Positions 1 through 9,300 of a stretch of DNA of 21,904 bases are shown here, piece by piece. The position numbers were made by a program, and so were the translations under genes. Source of the DNA: Trachelipus rathkii (Eukaryota > Arthropoda > Malacostraca > Isopoda > Trachelipodidae); NCBI GenBank assembly GCA_015478945.1, contig JABUQX010014712.1, forward strand, positions 1-21,904, read 5' to 3'. Under the pieces are notes generated by a model. That model was not told the DNA's origin and made no database searches. It was given only the letters and a program-made list of their open reading frames with translations. Numbering within the stretch: the stretch's first letter is position 1; each line of letters opens with the position of its first letter.

Positions 1-780
1 AATTTATTTTAAGAGATAGAGTCTATCATTTATATATATATTATATATATATATTATAATAATCTTTATATATATAGTATTCACTATAACTATTTACAAG
101 AAATGGTCATACTCACTACTCATCTAATTGAGTGTGAGTTGCTTATATAATAATGGAGCAGTATGAGGGGACCAAGATTATATAGCTATTAGTAGCATAA
201 ATCATTACTTATACTATTCAGAAAACCTTAATAGATTTATAAAATGGTATAATTTAAAAAGATTATATTTACCATAAAACTGAGAAACGAGTCTATAAAT
301 AGTAGAGTTCTCAAGGAGAATATATAAATACAGTTCTATAATCATTGCTTATATACTTTCTGTAATTCAGTACTATAGTACTATTATAGTAAAGTAATGT
401 ATATATTCCATCTATAAATCACTTTATTTTATATTAACTATCTATTATCTAAGTAAATTGATATTTATATAGGGTATATATAGTATATTTACTTGGTAGC
501 CTAAACACCTATAGTATATTATATTATCACTATATTAATATATATATATATATTATATTAATTATATATATTATAATATATAATTTATAATATATAGTAT
601 ATATAATTAATATATACTATATATTATATAGTAATATATATTAATATATATATATATAATATAGTATATATATATAATTATGGTATATGTAGTATTAAGC
701 TATATATATATATAAATTATCTAAATATAAATATATATCTAAAAATATGTAAGTCGTATATTAGTATATAGAAGAAAAAA
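1..780. repeat. AT-rich DNA with imperfect (TA)n clusters
   Basis: The stretch is dominated by A and T, with short imperfect TA runs around 30-80 and a dense block at about 530-720. I see no open frame of useful length, no protein similarity and no RNA gene. It reads as degenerate microsatellite and AT-rich spacer. Confidence 0.8.
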
Positions 781-1028
781 AACAAATTACTTAGTAATAA
801 TATGTTTGAAATTCCCAAAAAAAAAGCAGGTGATACGAAAGTAACCCTGTTTTCCACAATATCGGTTCTGGTTATTAAAATTTTTCTTTACTTTTGTCAA
901 ATGTTGATGTTAAACGATTAAACTGTACGTAAAACTGAATAAACGGAAATAACATGTTTGTGATAGAATCAAAAATACCCCTATAATCCCAATAAATTAT
1001 TAAAACATCAAAACAGTGAAGACCTGTG
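781..1028. other. short spacer without a recognisable feature
   Basis: This stretch has mixed composition and is less repetitive than its flanks. I find no open frame and no recognisable element in either strand. It could be host spacer DNA or an unrecognised repeat fragment. Confidence 0.5.
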
Positions 1029-1029
1029 G

Positions 1030-1061
<32 letters not shown>

Positions 1062-1163
1062 TTATTATATAATATATATATATAGTATATATATACTATA
1101 TATATATTATATATATATATATATATATTTAATTATAATATATATTATAATTTTCATATATTG

Positions 1164-1244
<81 letters not shown>
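1029..1244. repeat. (TA)n microsatellite block
   Basis: TA-rich from 1029, ending in a perfect AT run of about 39 units (1167-1244). The perfect run directly abuts the poly(T) tract at 1244-1266, the poly(A) tail of the minus-strand LINE next to it. The poly-Ile/Tyr reading frame over this block is translation of the repeat and not a gene. Confidence 0.95.
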
Positions 1245-1247
<3 letters not shown>

Positions 1248-1266
1248 TTTTATTTTTTTTTTTTTT
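1244..1266 (-). other. poly(A) tail of the minus-strand LINE
   Basis: On the plus strand there are about 22 T with one interrupting A. On the minus strand this is a poly(A) run lying 3' of the LINE-1 coding remnants, as expected for a target-primed retroposed copy. The perfect (TA)39 run begins immediately beyond it. Confidence 0.7.
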
Positions 1267-1502
1267 ACAGTTGTTCACCACCACTCACGGGCAGAGCAAT
1301 AATTAAGAATGGGGTGTACTCAATATGCCTTCACAAAATGCCATCAACTAAGCAAATTACGAAGATGAGCACAGACGCAGGCTTTGAAGTGAGGTAGATT
1401 AAATTTCAGTAGACACAAACAGAAGATGGAAGAAATTCCACAGAACAGATATGGCAGGAAATAAGGAAGCACCGCAGCGAACTAAGCTGGAGTTTACCTA
1501 CA

Positions 1503-1793
1503 TCAACACAAACTCATGTGCAGACACAGCACCCCTATTGATACGAGGGCGACGTTAAAGGTGGAGGTACGCGAGTGTGACAAGTTCCCTCGACACCTGC
1601 CGCTGCGTAACCTATAGAAAAAGAGATAAAGCACCAACATCGCCGCCGCAAAGATAGAGGTCAAGTGAACTGGAAGGTACAGAATAGTATAGCCTTTTTG
1701 GCCTTTTGACTCGACCCTATCAAAATGCCGGATAATACCAGAGCCCCCCAGATATAGAGCAGTAACTTCCATACATAGGCGCGATAGGCCCAT
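1503..1793 (-). pseudogene. LINE-1 ORF2 C-terminal remnant
   Basis: This 96-codon open stretch holds a short signature common after the RT domain in LINE ORF2 proteins: G-L-x-R-x-C-M-E near the start, then G-G-S and D-R-V-E-S-K near residues 17-31. The family typically reads as a conserved 'R-P-C-M-E-Y' followed by 'L-D-R-V-E-S-K-A'. The flank toward 1980 continues the same protein in other frames; for example 'FLVDNINILG' can be read near 1960-1990, and a stretch ending in 'LLFKMRISSYL' is read near 1815-1880. It is a fragment of a dead retrotransposon and not a host membrane protein, despite its hydrophobic middle. Confidence 0.6.
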
Positions 1794-2209
1794 GTAGAGG
1801 GGATAGAGTTAGACTATGTAAATAGGAGCTAATACGCATCTTAAACAGAAGCTCCCGCAGGTGTGTCTTGAAGGCTTGAACCCGCCCTAGCACGTTTGGT
1901 GATGTGAATAAGGTCTTTCCAAGACATTTTCGTTGTTTATGTTAAGCGCCAAGGATGTTTATATTGTCCACAAGGAAGACGGGAGTGCCATTGAAGAAGA
2001 TAGGGAAAGTTAGAGAAGGTGTCTTAAGAGGAGAATTTTGTAGAAGTTGAGTTGTTATAAGAATTGAATTCTCACAAGGTATCAGACCCGAACCCCCCCC
2101 GCCCACTCCGGAAATTCCTTCCAGATCCAGGCGAGATAGAATCGAAATAGATTAAGACGAGAGGCAAATTTAGAAGTAAAAGAGGGAGCAAATGTGAAAT
2201 GAGTTGAAG

Positions 2210-2530
2210 AATGAAGGGCGAGTCATCTGCACATAAAAGTGAATAGAGTTAGATGTGCAGGTGAGAAGATCATTAATGAAAAGCAGGAATAAAGTAGGAG
2301 ATAAGTAAGAACCTTGAGGAAGTATAGCTGGAGCAACTTAGAAAAGGAAGAAAAGTCGCCATCAACAACAGCGGATATTGAGGATTTGAAAGAAAACCTA
2401 GACATAAGTAGCAAAGAGAAGGAGGAAACCAAAAGGAGGGGATGCTTGAGAGCAGTGACGCGTCGCCATAGCCCGTCAAAAGCTTGATATGTCATAGCGC
2501 CACTACGCAAGTCTCCCCGTAGTTCCTAAG
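2210..2530 (-). pseudogene. LINE-1 reverse transcriptase catalytic-core remnant
   Basis: On the minus strand, three frames together give the palm of a non-LTR RT. A motif-A remnant ending in 'AFDGLWRR' lies near 2460-2500. The stretch 'SLLSSIPSF' and then a 'FLSN...VVDGDFSSF' segment follow (2330-2450). 'LLFINDLLTCTSNSIHFY' (2232-2285) leads to the catalytic motif C, Ala-Asp-Asp, encoded at 2222-2230. A 2-base insertion just before A-D-D separates the aromatic residue from the two aspartates, and motif A is split by an insertion and a deletion. The enzyme is therefore dead. The longest single frames (2223-2510 and 2273-2479) are pieces of this one domain. Confidence 0.7.
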
Positions 2531-2877
2531 AGCAGAAAACCATAAAGTCAGTAAGATAGGAAAGTATATTCGCCAAGTAGACCTCGAGGCGCCGAAAAGC
2601 GATACTGTGTCCGGACGTTGCCTGTTGCTGAAGTTCGATCGAAAGACGTGGACTAGATTCAGATGAATTTAAAGAAATGAGAGTTGAGAAAGAGTTTCAA
2701 ACGATCTTAGATAGAATAACAAGTAAGAGCTATAGGTGCGATAGTGGGGCGATCAGGGCGGCTTCCTTTATTTCGGAATAGGTTGGACGTGTGCGTGCTT
2801 CAAAACCTGAGGGAAAGTGTTAGTACATGTGAGACATAGAGAATATATTGAACGAGGGCGGGGATAGCACGGACAAG
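2531..2877 (-). pseudogene. LINE-1 RT N-terminal (fingers) remnant
   Basis: Minus-strand frames give pieces matching the usual order in LINE RTs: a segment like 'HAHVQPIP' then 'RPTIAPIAL' (about 2710-2800, the conserved region written N-Y-R-P-I-x-L in intact elements), followed by 'LFNSHFFKFIES' type residues near 2650-2700. No frame longer than a few dozen codons survives. It joins the catalytic core below 2530 and the linker above 2878. Confidence 0.55.
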
Positions 2878-3499
2878 CTACACTCCCTCAACTAAGGGAA
2901 AAGGAATGAGCCATCCGGCCACCCAGCCTTTCCTGAACGTTTCGTAGCTTTCAGGAGCCATGGCACCCGTATCAATGTAAATCACAGCAAATGGCAATAG
3001 GACACGCTGAGAGAGAAGGAGGAGGATGAGGAATGCAGAATCGTCCAGGGTTGAGTTAGAGGAAAATAGGAAGGCCGAAGAGATTGGCCTTTCACCTGGA
3101 GAATTAGCAACAGAGCCATCAGATCGATAAGAGGAGGAAAGACAGATTTTACAGAAGTTGTTGGAGATTGTTTTTTTGCAAGAGGCCAGAAAGATTGCAG
3201 TAGGTAGAACCAAGAGAGGTTAGCGCACTTTAGTTTGATGAAAGACCGCTTTGCTTCGTCGAACAGTATCCCTGCAACGATTTTAGCTGAATGGAAATTA
3301 GCAATGAGTGATAGGAGAAGAGAATTTTTCCACTCCCGATACGCACTGTCTCTACCTGAATGGCCAGAGAACAGACGACGATCGAACCATGGATTATGAG
3401 GAGAGAAGGATTTAGTCGAAAGAAGGAATGAACCTGCCTCATCCCATCAACGATTACGAGCTCCCACCTTAATCGGCAGCAAGTTGAAGCGTCCACCAA
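2878..3499 (-). pseudogene. LINE-1 linker between endonuclease and RT
   Basis: Two open stretches, 3230-3499 and 2878-3213, continue one another. The first includes 'FRLNPS' and 'HGSIVVCS'. The second includes 'ISNNFCKI', 'YRSDGS', 'ANSPGE' and 'FSSNSTLDDSAF' (residues about 52-63). The 'RSDGS...NSP...LFSSNSTLDDS' pattern is the recurrent pre-RT linker of this crustacean LINE type, found just before the RT domain. The residues near 2900-2960 no longer read as the expected 'SGPDGIP' motif. Frames change at about 3215-3230. Confidence 0.6.
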
Positions 3500-3559
3500 G
3501 ACAACGCCGTCATTCCCAATTATAGTTAGCGTAGGAACGGAAGCGCAAGGCCCCCCAAT

Positions 3560-4185
3560 CGGCCCATCAAAGTGCCAGAAAAACGCCGTAGGGCAGGAAG
3601 GAGCTGTTGGAGAGAAAGTATTAAAATTAGAAGATATATGTAAGGTTGTGGTCAGATTACCGATAGGAGCGAAAGTGGTGTATTTTTAGAGAGAGGGACT
3701 AGTGGTGAAAAATGTATGTCCAAGTGTGTTCAAAGAATTGGTTGGGACGATTCCGAATGTGTGTTGGGTTCTTTAATTAGTAATTGCTCACAGATCGTTG
3801 AGAATGTTAAATGATTCGGCCTCCTCCCACCTCAATCAAGTATGAAGGAACTCGCCTAATAAGATATTTGTGAAATGGTCTGTACATTGTTAAAGTGAGA
3901 CAATATATATATGAGGAACGTCAGTATTTTTGATGAGAAAGATTAACAATCTCGTGAGAAGTAGTTAGATATTCGAAAAGGCGTGAAAATCTGTTCCCTG
4001 TTAGGCAGACCCAGTAGCAGAAGCACAAGTTATTGTAGTAGAAATAAGAGAAAGATTATAAGCCAAGAATATCGAAGTTAAGAAATTCGATATTCTTGAG
4101 TCGTGTTAGAGGATTGTTTATTTTAACATAGGCACATACTCCACCTTAGACGGAAATTATGAAATAAGTTATAGTTAGATATATT
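3560..4185 (-). pseudogene. LINE-1 endonuclease (exonuclease-endonuclease-phosphatase fold) remnant
   Basis: Reading three minus-strand frames recovers fragments in the right order: 'GGVCAYVKIN' (about 4110-4150), 'FCYW' corresponding to the conserved Y-x-S-P-N region (about 4005-4040), 'FEYLTTSHEIV' (about 3945-3975), 'SFNILNDL' (about 3795-3820) and the catalytic 'SDHN' (3653-3664). The last is the Ser-Asp-His signature of apurinic-type LINE endonucleases. Multiple stops and shifts make it inactive. N-terminal catalytic Asn and Glu motifs were not identified, so the domain may be truncated near 4185. Confidence 0.6.
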
Positions 4186-4425
4186 AACTACGAGTTACGA
4201 GGATGATTTCTTAGCTATCTGTGTCTCTAGACAAGAGCAAAAGGTTAGGTTAAGTTAAGAGGGGTATTTCACGGATGCAGAGTTAAGAGAGTAAGCCACG
4301 GATGCAGGTAAAGTCGATAGAAGGCCCGCGTCTGTGAAAAACTGCCATAACACACATGCACACACAACCACAACAACAAAAACAACAGACAAAACAGACA
4401 GGACAGAAAAAGAAACGAAGTTGAA
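4186..4425. other. spacer with A/C-rich end and a short direct repeat
   Basis: No protein similarity is seen. An 11-bp sequence (cacggatgcag) is present twice, at 4270-4280 and 4297-4307. From about 4340 to 4425 the plus strand becomes an A/C-rich low-complexity run that leads into the (TA)n array. Open frames here, including those running into the repeat, look spurious. Confidence 0.5.
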
Positions 4426-4879
<454 letters not shown>

Positions 4880-5345
4880 GTGTTCATTCCACCACCATAC
4901 ATTATTAGCACCTGTAACAGAGCTCCCCTATTAATCCTGTCATAGCCATGTTGCAAGTCCATAAAACCTGATTAAAGAGTCTTCTTTATATCTCTCATTC
5001 TCCCACTACTTTTCTTCAATGTAAAAGTTTAATATATGCATTCTCTACCACTTATAAAGACACCTTGTTCTTCAACAATAAACCCCCTCAGTCACACGAC
5101 GCACTCTTTCAATCAAAACAATAGCATATATCTTCCCTCCAACTCTCAATAAACTCCGGAACTACACCCTCTCAGATGCTTTGTTACACAAACTTTTATA
5201 TCCAGCCAATTATAATCTTACTTCCAATTTTGATCGTTTCACCAATAATTCCATCTATTCTTGATGATTTACCATTTTTCAGATCTCTCACTCTATCTAT
5301 TAATTCCTTCCAACTAATTACCTTTTCTTCAAAATATTAACTTTT
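4880..5345 (-). pseudogene. LINE-2 reverse transcriptase N-terminal remnant
   Basis: The minus strand gives, in shifting frames, 'LIDRVRDLKNGKSS' then 'DGII' (about 5255-5310), corresponding to the 'L-K-N-G-K-A-x-G-x-D-G-I' start of LINE RTs. 'GVVPEFIESW' (about 5145-5175) follows, corresponding to 'V-P-x-x-W'. Last comes motif A, 'FMDLQHGYDRINRGAL' (about 4920-4970), which contains the first catalytic Asp. Just after this 'YGGGM' ends the similarity. Only the fingers and the first palm motif remain. Confidence 0.65.
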
Positions 5346-5869
5346 TCTTACACAACCAAATTAAGAAACATTCTCTATCACCTCTTCATCACTGCCAATG
5401 TTATGTAGATTTTCGAAATGTTCCTTCCACACTCCTATTAATCACGCTCATCTCATTAGTCACGACATCACAATCCATTTTAAATATTCTATGACGTTTT
5501 CCCTTTCTTTAACTTTTGTACTTCCTCCCAGGATAGCTTCCTATTTTCCTATTTTTTATTAATATATCTTTCTTTTGAAACCTTATTATTGGTCGTTAGT
5601 GCTGTACATTCAATCACGCATCCTTTCTACTTTTTACAACTTCTATCATCTCTTCACTCAACCATTCACTATTGACATTCTTATTTGATTCTTTACGCAC
5701 CCACATACTTCTTTTGCACTACTAGCAAACATTTCCTTCATTTGCGTTCAGTTCTATCTTGCTCACATTCATATTGCTTTTTCTGCAAGTGCTCTTACAT
5801 TCTTTTCTTCGTTACCCTGTTCTCATTCCAAAATTCTCCATCCTAATTTTACCCAATTCTTTTCTCTTT
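5346..5869 (-). pseudogene. LINE-2 linker region remnant
   Basis: Between endonuclease and RT, minus-strand frames yield 'GVWKEHFENLHNIGSDEE' (about 5380-5435) followed by 'VIENVS', matching the 'W-K-E-(Y/H)-F-E-x-L-x-N' segment that precedes the RT in this LINE type. Nearer 5500-5530 a 'LSWEEVQKLKKGK'-like stretch is seen. The coding strand is very AT-rich and frames change repeatedly. Confidence 0.5.
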
Positions 5870-6381
5870 TTACTCTTCATCTATGCTCTCCACTAATTTA
5901 ATTTTACATAAAGCAACGTGATGAACAGATATTCGTTTCTTCAACTCACTCACTGATTTATCATTCATCAAATACTTTATCGTTTCCTTCTTCACCAGCA
6001 AAAAATCAGTCATACTCTTAACTTTGCTGTCATCTCTACCTACTTTAACTCTCATTTACTTATAAATAGTTTTGTGCTCGAAGAATGTATTACTAACACA
6101 CATACCTCTCTCCTCACAAAAATCAATCACCCTTCCACCATTCTCATTTTCTCCAGCAACACCAAAGGCACCTATTAAACAATCCCATTTTGATCACCTA
6201 TCCAAGCATTCAAGTTGTCAAATACAATTAATCTGAAGCTTCCACCATCACCGTCCAAAATATAATTGAGAACGTTCCTTAAAATTTCACTCTCTTCAAT
6301 ATTCCCTTTCGATGGACAATATGCTACAATTAAACACACGCACATGCCTTTATCCTTTTAAACATAAATATAACCTTTAAT
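5870..6381 (-). pseudogene. LINE-2 endonuclease, C-terminal half
   Basis: From about 6180 down to 5870 one frame is open apart from a single TAA at 6056-6058. It reads 'GENENGGRVIDFCEERG', then 'SNTFFEHKTIYK', the stop, and 'MRVKVGRDD', 'SMTDFLLV' and 'ISVHHVALCKIKLV'. In related elements the stop position is a Tyr, so this is probably one nonsense change (Tyr to TAA). Upstream (about 6230-6270) 'DNLNAWIG' corresponds to the catalytic G-D-x-N-A segment with the Gly-Asp altered. The usual S-D-H near the end reads as V-H-H here. The domain is inactive. Confidence 0.6.
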
Positions 6382-6385
6382 TTAA
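6382..6385. other. target-site duplication TTAA (left)
   Basis: TTAA immediately precedes the left end of the foldback element, and an identical TTAA follows its right end at 7725-7728. TTAA duplications are known for piggyBac, Kolobok and Sola3 DNA transposons. Confidence 0.7.
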
Positions 6386-7724
6386 GGGGATGGTCCAATT
6401 GTAGCTCCGCTCTGAGCCCCATTTAACCCTTACCTAAAAATTGGTATAAAATTCTTATTTTCAAGTAATTTTGATCTGAAAAAAGCAAACTGCAGCTTTT
6501 CTGACCTCTTAAATGTCGTTATTGAGTGTTTTTCTGCGTTTGTAGCCATTGTTTTGGTATTTTCATTTTTTGAAAACTTATCTTTTGACATTTGTCGATA
6601 TTCCTCCTAAAATTTTTTCCGAAATGACTTCAAACTTGAATTATAAAAAGATTGGACTATTATCTAAATTATTTAGGAACTTAATTTTGATATTTGATCC
6701 CACATCTAAGCAATTGTCGATTTTCAAAACCTACTTTTTTGGGGCTTTCAAATTGAGAAATTGCGATATTAAGTTTTCTTTTTATCAGATCTCCATGGAA
6801 TTTTCAGATCATTTTGAGTCTGAGGAGACAAATTTATATTTAGATTAGTTGTTTGTATATGCAGTAATTTTGATTTTTTTCTTGCAACAGTATTTCCAAA
6901 AATATTTTTGCGGATATTTAAAAATTTTTTTTTGGAGTATACAGAAATATTATCTAAGTAACAAAAATGTATCTTTCCCGACTATATTATCGGCCTGAAA
7001 GTTTTTGAATGTTGTTAAGGATGAGAAAAAAAATCTCAATTTTTCAAACTTTTAAAAAAATTAATTTTCGAAAAAGTGAAATTTGAGATTTTTTTCTACA
7101 GCATGCCTATCAAAATCAGATTTACAAGACGTATATAGTGGGACGAGATACATCGTTTTTGCTTAGATAATTCTTTTCTATATTCAAAAAAAAAAAAAAA
7201 AGAAAATTAAATTTCCCGAAACATTTTTCTTTCAAAATTTGTTCCAAGAAAAATTCAAAACTACTGCATATTTGAAAAACCAACCTAATTAAAAATGTGT
7301 ATCTTCCCCGACTACAAATGATATAATTTCATGCAGATCGGATAAACAGAAAAAAATATCTCAATTTCTCAATTTGAAAACCCAAAAAGAGTAGGTTTTG
7401 AAAATCGACCATTGCTCGAATTTGGGGTCAAATATCAATCAATATCTCTTTCCAATATATTTTAGGTAAAAATCCAATTTTTCCATTGTTCAAGTTTGAA
7501 GGGATTTGTTAAAAAAATTGTAAGACGGCTATCGAAAAATGTCAAGCACATAGATTTTAAAAAAATGAAAATACAAGACTTCAGGCACAAAAAAAAAAAC
7601 ACTCTAAAACAACGTCTTATACATGTCAAGAATCATACTGGCATCTGAAAATTGAAAATTTTTATGCCCATTTCAGGTAGGGGCTAAATGGGGCTTAACC
7701 CGGAGCTAAAATTGGACCCTCCCG
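6386..7724. mobile_element. 1339-bp palindromic foldback element, non-autonomous
   Basis: The two halves are imperfect inverted repeats of each other over the whole length, meeting near 7055 with almost no unique spacer. The left end begins GGGGATGGTCCAATT and the right end, reverse-complemented, begins CGGGAGGGTCCAATT. Both continue with 'AGCTCCG' and 'GCCCCATTTA'. Matching blocks recur inward, for example 'TCGATTTTCAAAACCTACT' in the left arm (about 6717-6735) and its complement in the right arm (about 7391-7409). Next to the apex, a block ending in ATCTCAA on one side meets TTGAGAT on the other. The element carries no plausible protein; the 99-codon frame at 6549-6848 is incidental. It sits inside the endonuclease region of LINE-2 between TTAA copies. 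The GGG-starting termini are not the usual CCC of piggyBac, so the mobilising family is undecided. Confidence 0.85.
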
Positions 7725-7728
7725 TTAA
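7725..7728. other. target-site duplication TTAA (right)
   Basis: This is the second copy of the TTAA that flanks the foldback element. Removing the element and one TTAA rejoins the LINE-2 endonuclease coding strand to within one base of a continuous frame. Confidence 0.7.
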
Positions 7729-8010
7729 TATTCTAGTACTCACACAAGCAAAATCCATGATAGCTTTATATTGCAAATCACTAATCAGAACCGAAACTCC
7801 TCTTGCCCTTTCATTTATCTCCACTACAGAAAGCACACATTTCACCCCACACCTCTTGCCTTCACCACACCCTTTCAAATCAATTTTTTTCCTTTCTAAA
7901 TGCATTCATTAACTGACTTCTCTTTCCCTCATAATTTATAATTCTAACGTTCATTATTCTCAGACATTTCATACTGTTTCGCTGATAGATACGGTAATCC
8001 CGATTAGGTT
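7729..8010 (-). pseudogene. LINE-2 endonuclease, N-terminal part
   Basis: Minus-strand frames read 'MKCLRIMNVRIINYEGKR' (about 7915-7970), the usual N-terminal 'x-x-N-x-R-x-L' strand of LINE endonucleases. 'IDLKGCGEG' (about 7850-7876) and 'GVSVLIS' (about 7785-7805) follow, and then 'CVSTRIL' ends at the TTAA. In related LINEs the last motif is followed directly by the segment found here on the other side of the foldback element (about 6380). The catalytic Glu motif (E-T-H type) is not visible. The piece is a dead fragment. Confidence 0.55.
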
Positions 8011-8240
8011 TTGGTCCTGCATGGGTGATATCTACCTTTGTCCCTTTATTCTGCTCTTACGACTTGTCGATGGTACATTATGAAATTCTTTCTCTCTCAC
8101 ACCCAAGATTACATTAAAACAGCCTTTTACAGCTGCACATGGCCTATACTTACAAGCCCATCCGGTCTGGAACAGCTCTACTAGTTCTTATAGTACTCTA
8201 GTACTAGTTTTATACAATTTCTTTTGCAAATCAACGACTT
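8011..8240. other. possible LINE-2 5' UTR and spacer
   Basis: The sequence upstream (on the minus strand) of the LINE-2 endonuclease has moderate complexity and is less AT-rich than its flanks, up to about 8200. It could be the 5' UTR of the LINE, but I see nothing that proves it. A small tangle of CTAGTACTAG-like palindromes lies at 8180-8212. Confidence 0.3.
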
Positions 8241-8587
8241 GAACATATTATGTAGTATATCTATTACATATATATAGTATATTGTGATTTATATATATTA
8301 TATATATATACTTACCTATATATAGTATTTTATTTTATTATAATATATAGTATAATAAATATATAGTATTTATATATATATGAATATATATATATATTGA
8401 TATATATATTATATTATAGATATATATACTCATATTATATAGTATATACATATCTATACCTCATATATATATATTTATAATTATATATATATATTACTAG
8501 TTATTTAATAATACATAATTATATAATATTATACATATATATATATATATCACTCTATATATAGTAGTATATTATATAGAGGTCTTA
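8241..8587. repeat. imperfect (TA)n-rich block
   Basis: About 350 bp of TA-dominated sequence with TATATAGTAT variants. No gene is seen. Confidence 0.9.
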
Positions 8588-9300
8588 TAAATATAACTTC
8601 TTGAACCAAATCGCGGTTGCGACATGTTTCACCGCCGTGCGAGTCTTGATGTTTATTTGATACACCGATATAGTAATATAGAAGTAAAGATTGTGTATTA
8701 CAGGCTATTCAAGTGAGATTGTTGGTATACCCTCTTTATGAGTTTTCTTTTATAGCAAACACAGAGAGAATCTTTGCTCCTGATCTTTACCGAGATTATT
8801 TTCGGTGTTAAAAAAGAAATAATAAATGCAGATGAAAGTGCATTTAGCCACGCCGTGGTTTTCGCCACAAACTATTTTTTAAATATATTTAATAAATAGT
8901 TTTATCCATTACCCAGGCCGCTATGTGCGGTTAACTTGTTCTGTATTAAGAGTAGGTCTCAACATATTCTCTTATGAGCTCCTTTTTGCTTCTCTTTTTT
9001 TTTTTTTTTTTTTTTTGCTACGATTTATGATTTCAAGAAGGTGTTAAAAATTAATTCATATATTTGAATATAATATATTCTCTATTCGTATTCATTTAAC
9101 TTTTGAAGTTTTGTTACCAATGTGAAGATTTAAAGTATGGATATTGTTTAAAGTCAGTAGTTACGGGGGCTGGGGTTTTTTTTAAGTCAATTCACATAAA
9201 AAATCAAATTTCAGTACTTTTTGTGTTGAGAAATCATCAGGCCCGTAAAAATCTATCGTTAAAGAACTGCTTTATGGCTTTACGAAGGAATCATTAAAGA
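8588..9300. other. unassigned moderately complex DNA
   Basis: About 700 bp of the least repetitive DNA in the window. It contains a 22-base T run (8995-9016) and a 9-bp inverted repeat (8869-8877 with 8894-8902, 16-base loop). A 64-codon plus-strand frame (9103-9297) begins 'MKFCYQCEDLKYGYCLKS', but it has no family match that I recognise and no supporting signals, so I do not call it a gene. The DNA could be host single-copy sequence or an unrecognised transposon fragment. Confidence 0.4.

Larger units (their letters stand above)
1244..4185 (-). mobile_element. degenerate non-LTR retrotransposon (LINE-1 of this window)
   Basis: Read on the minus strand, this carries in the expected order: endonuclease remnants (about 4180-3560), a linker (3499-2878), reverse transcriptase remnants (about 2880-2210), a C-terminal region (1793-1503), a 3' UTR and a poly(A) tail (1266-1244). 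Every domain is split by many small indels and stops, so no function is left. The short motifs and their spacing resemble ORF2 of CR1/Jockey/I-type elements that are abundant in crustacean genomes; I cannot fix the clade by eye. The 5' end is uncertain, because endonuclease similarity fades near 4185 while the flanking (TA)n starts only at 4426. An ORF1 is not visible. Confidence 0.75.
4880..8010 (-). mobile_element. degenerate non-LTR retrotransposon (LINE-2) interrupted by a foldback element
   Basis: On the minus strand this reads as the N-terminal endonuclease region (about 8000-7729), then a 1339-bp insertion, then the rest of the endonuclease (6381-5870), a linker (about 5870-5345) and the first part of a reverse transcriptase (about 5345-4880). 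The family differs from LINE-1 and resembles the single-ORF LINE type with the RT signature 'F-M-D-L-x-x-(A/G)-Y-D-R-(V/I)-(D/N)-R'. Motif C and the 3' end are not found, so the copy appears 3'-truncated, or that part is lost in the DNA below 4880. All frames are broken by small indels. Confidence 0.65.

Noticed and set aside
1161..1397. 78-codon plus-strand frame starting in (TA)n
   Set aside because: The first half is TA and T repeat, and the second half is antisense to the LINE-1 3' UTR.
6549..6848. 99-codon frame in the foldback element, considered as a transposase remnant
   Set aside because: No catalytic motif or known domain is seen. The mirrored sequence in the other arm does not preserve the frame, so it is incidental.
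6386..7724. Foldback element considered as a classical piggyBac derivative
   Set aside because: TTAA fits, but the termini begin GGGG/CGGG rather than the usual CCC, and no transposase remnant is present. The family was left open.
7688..7912. 74-codon plus-strand frame
   Set aside because: Antisense to the LINE-2 endonuclease remnant and partly inside the foldback end.
9103..9297. 64-codon plus-strand frame with a C-x2-C near its start
   Set aside because: Too short, no family resemblance and no signals; left as unassigned DNA.
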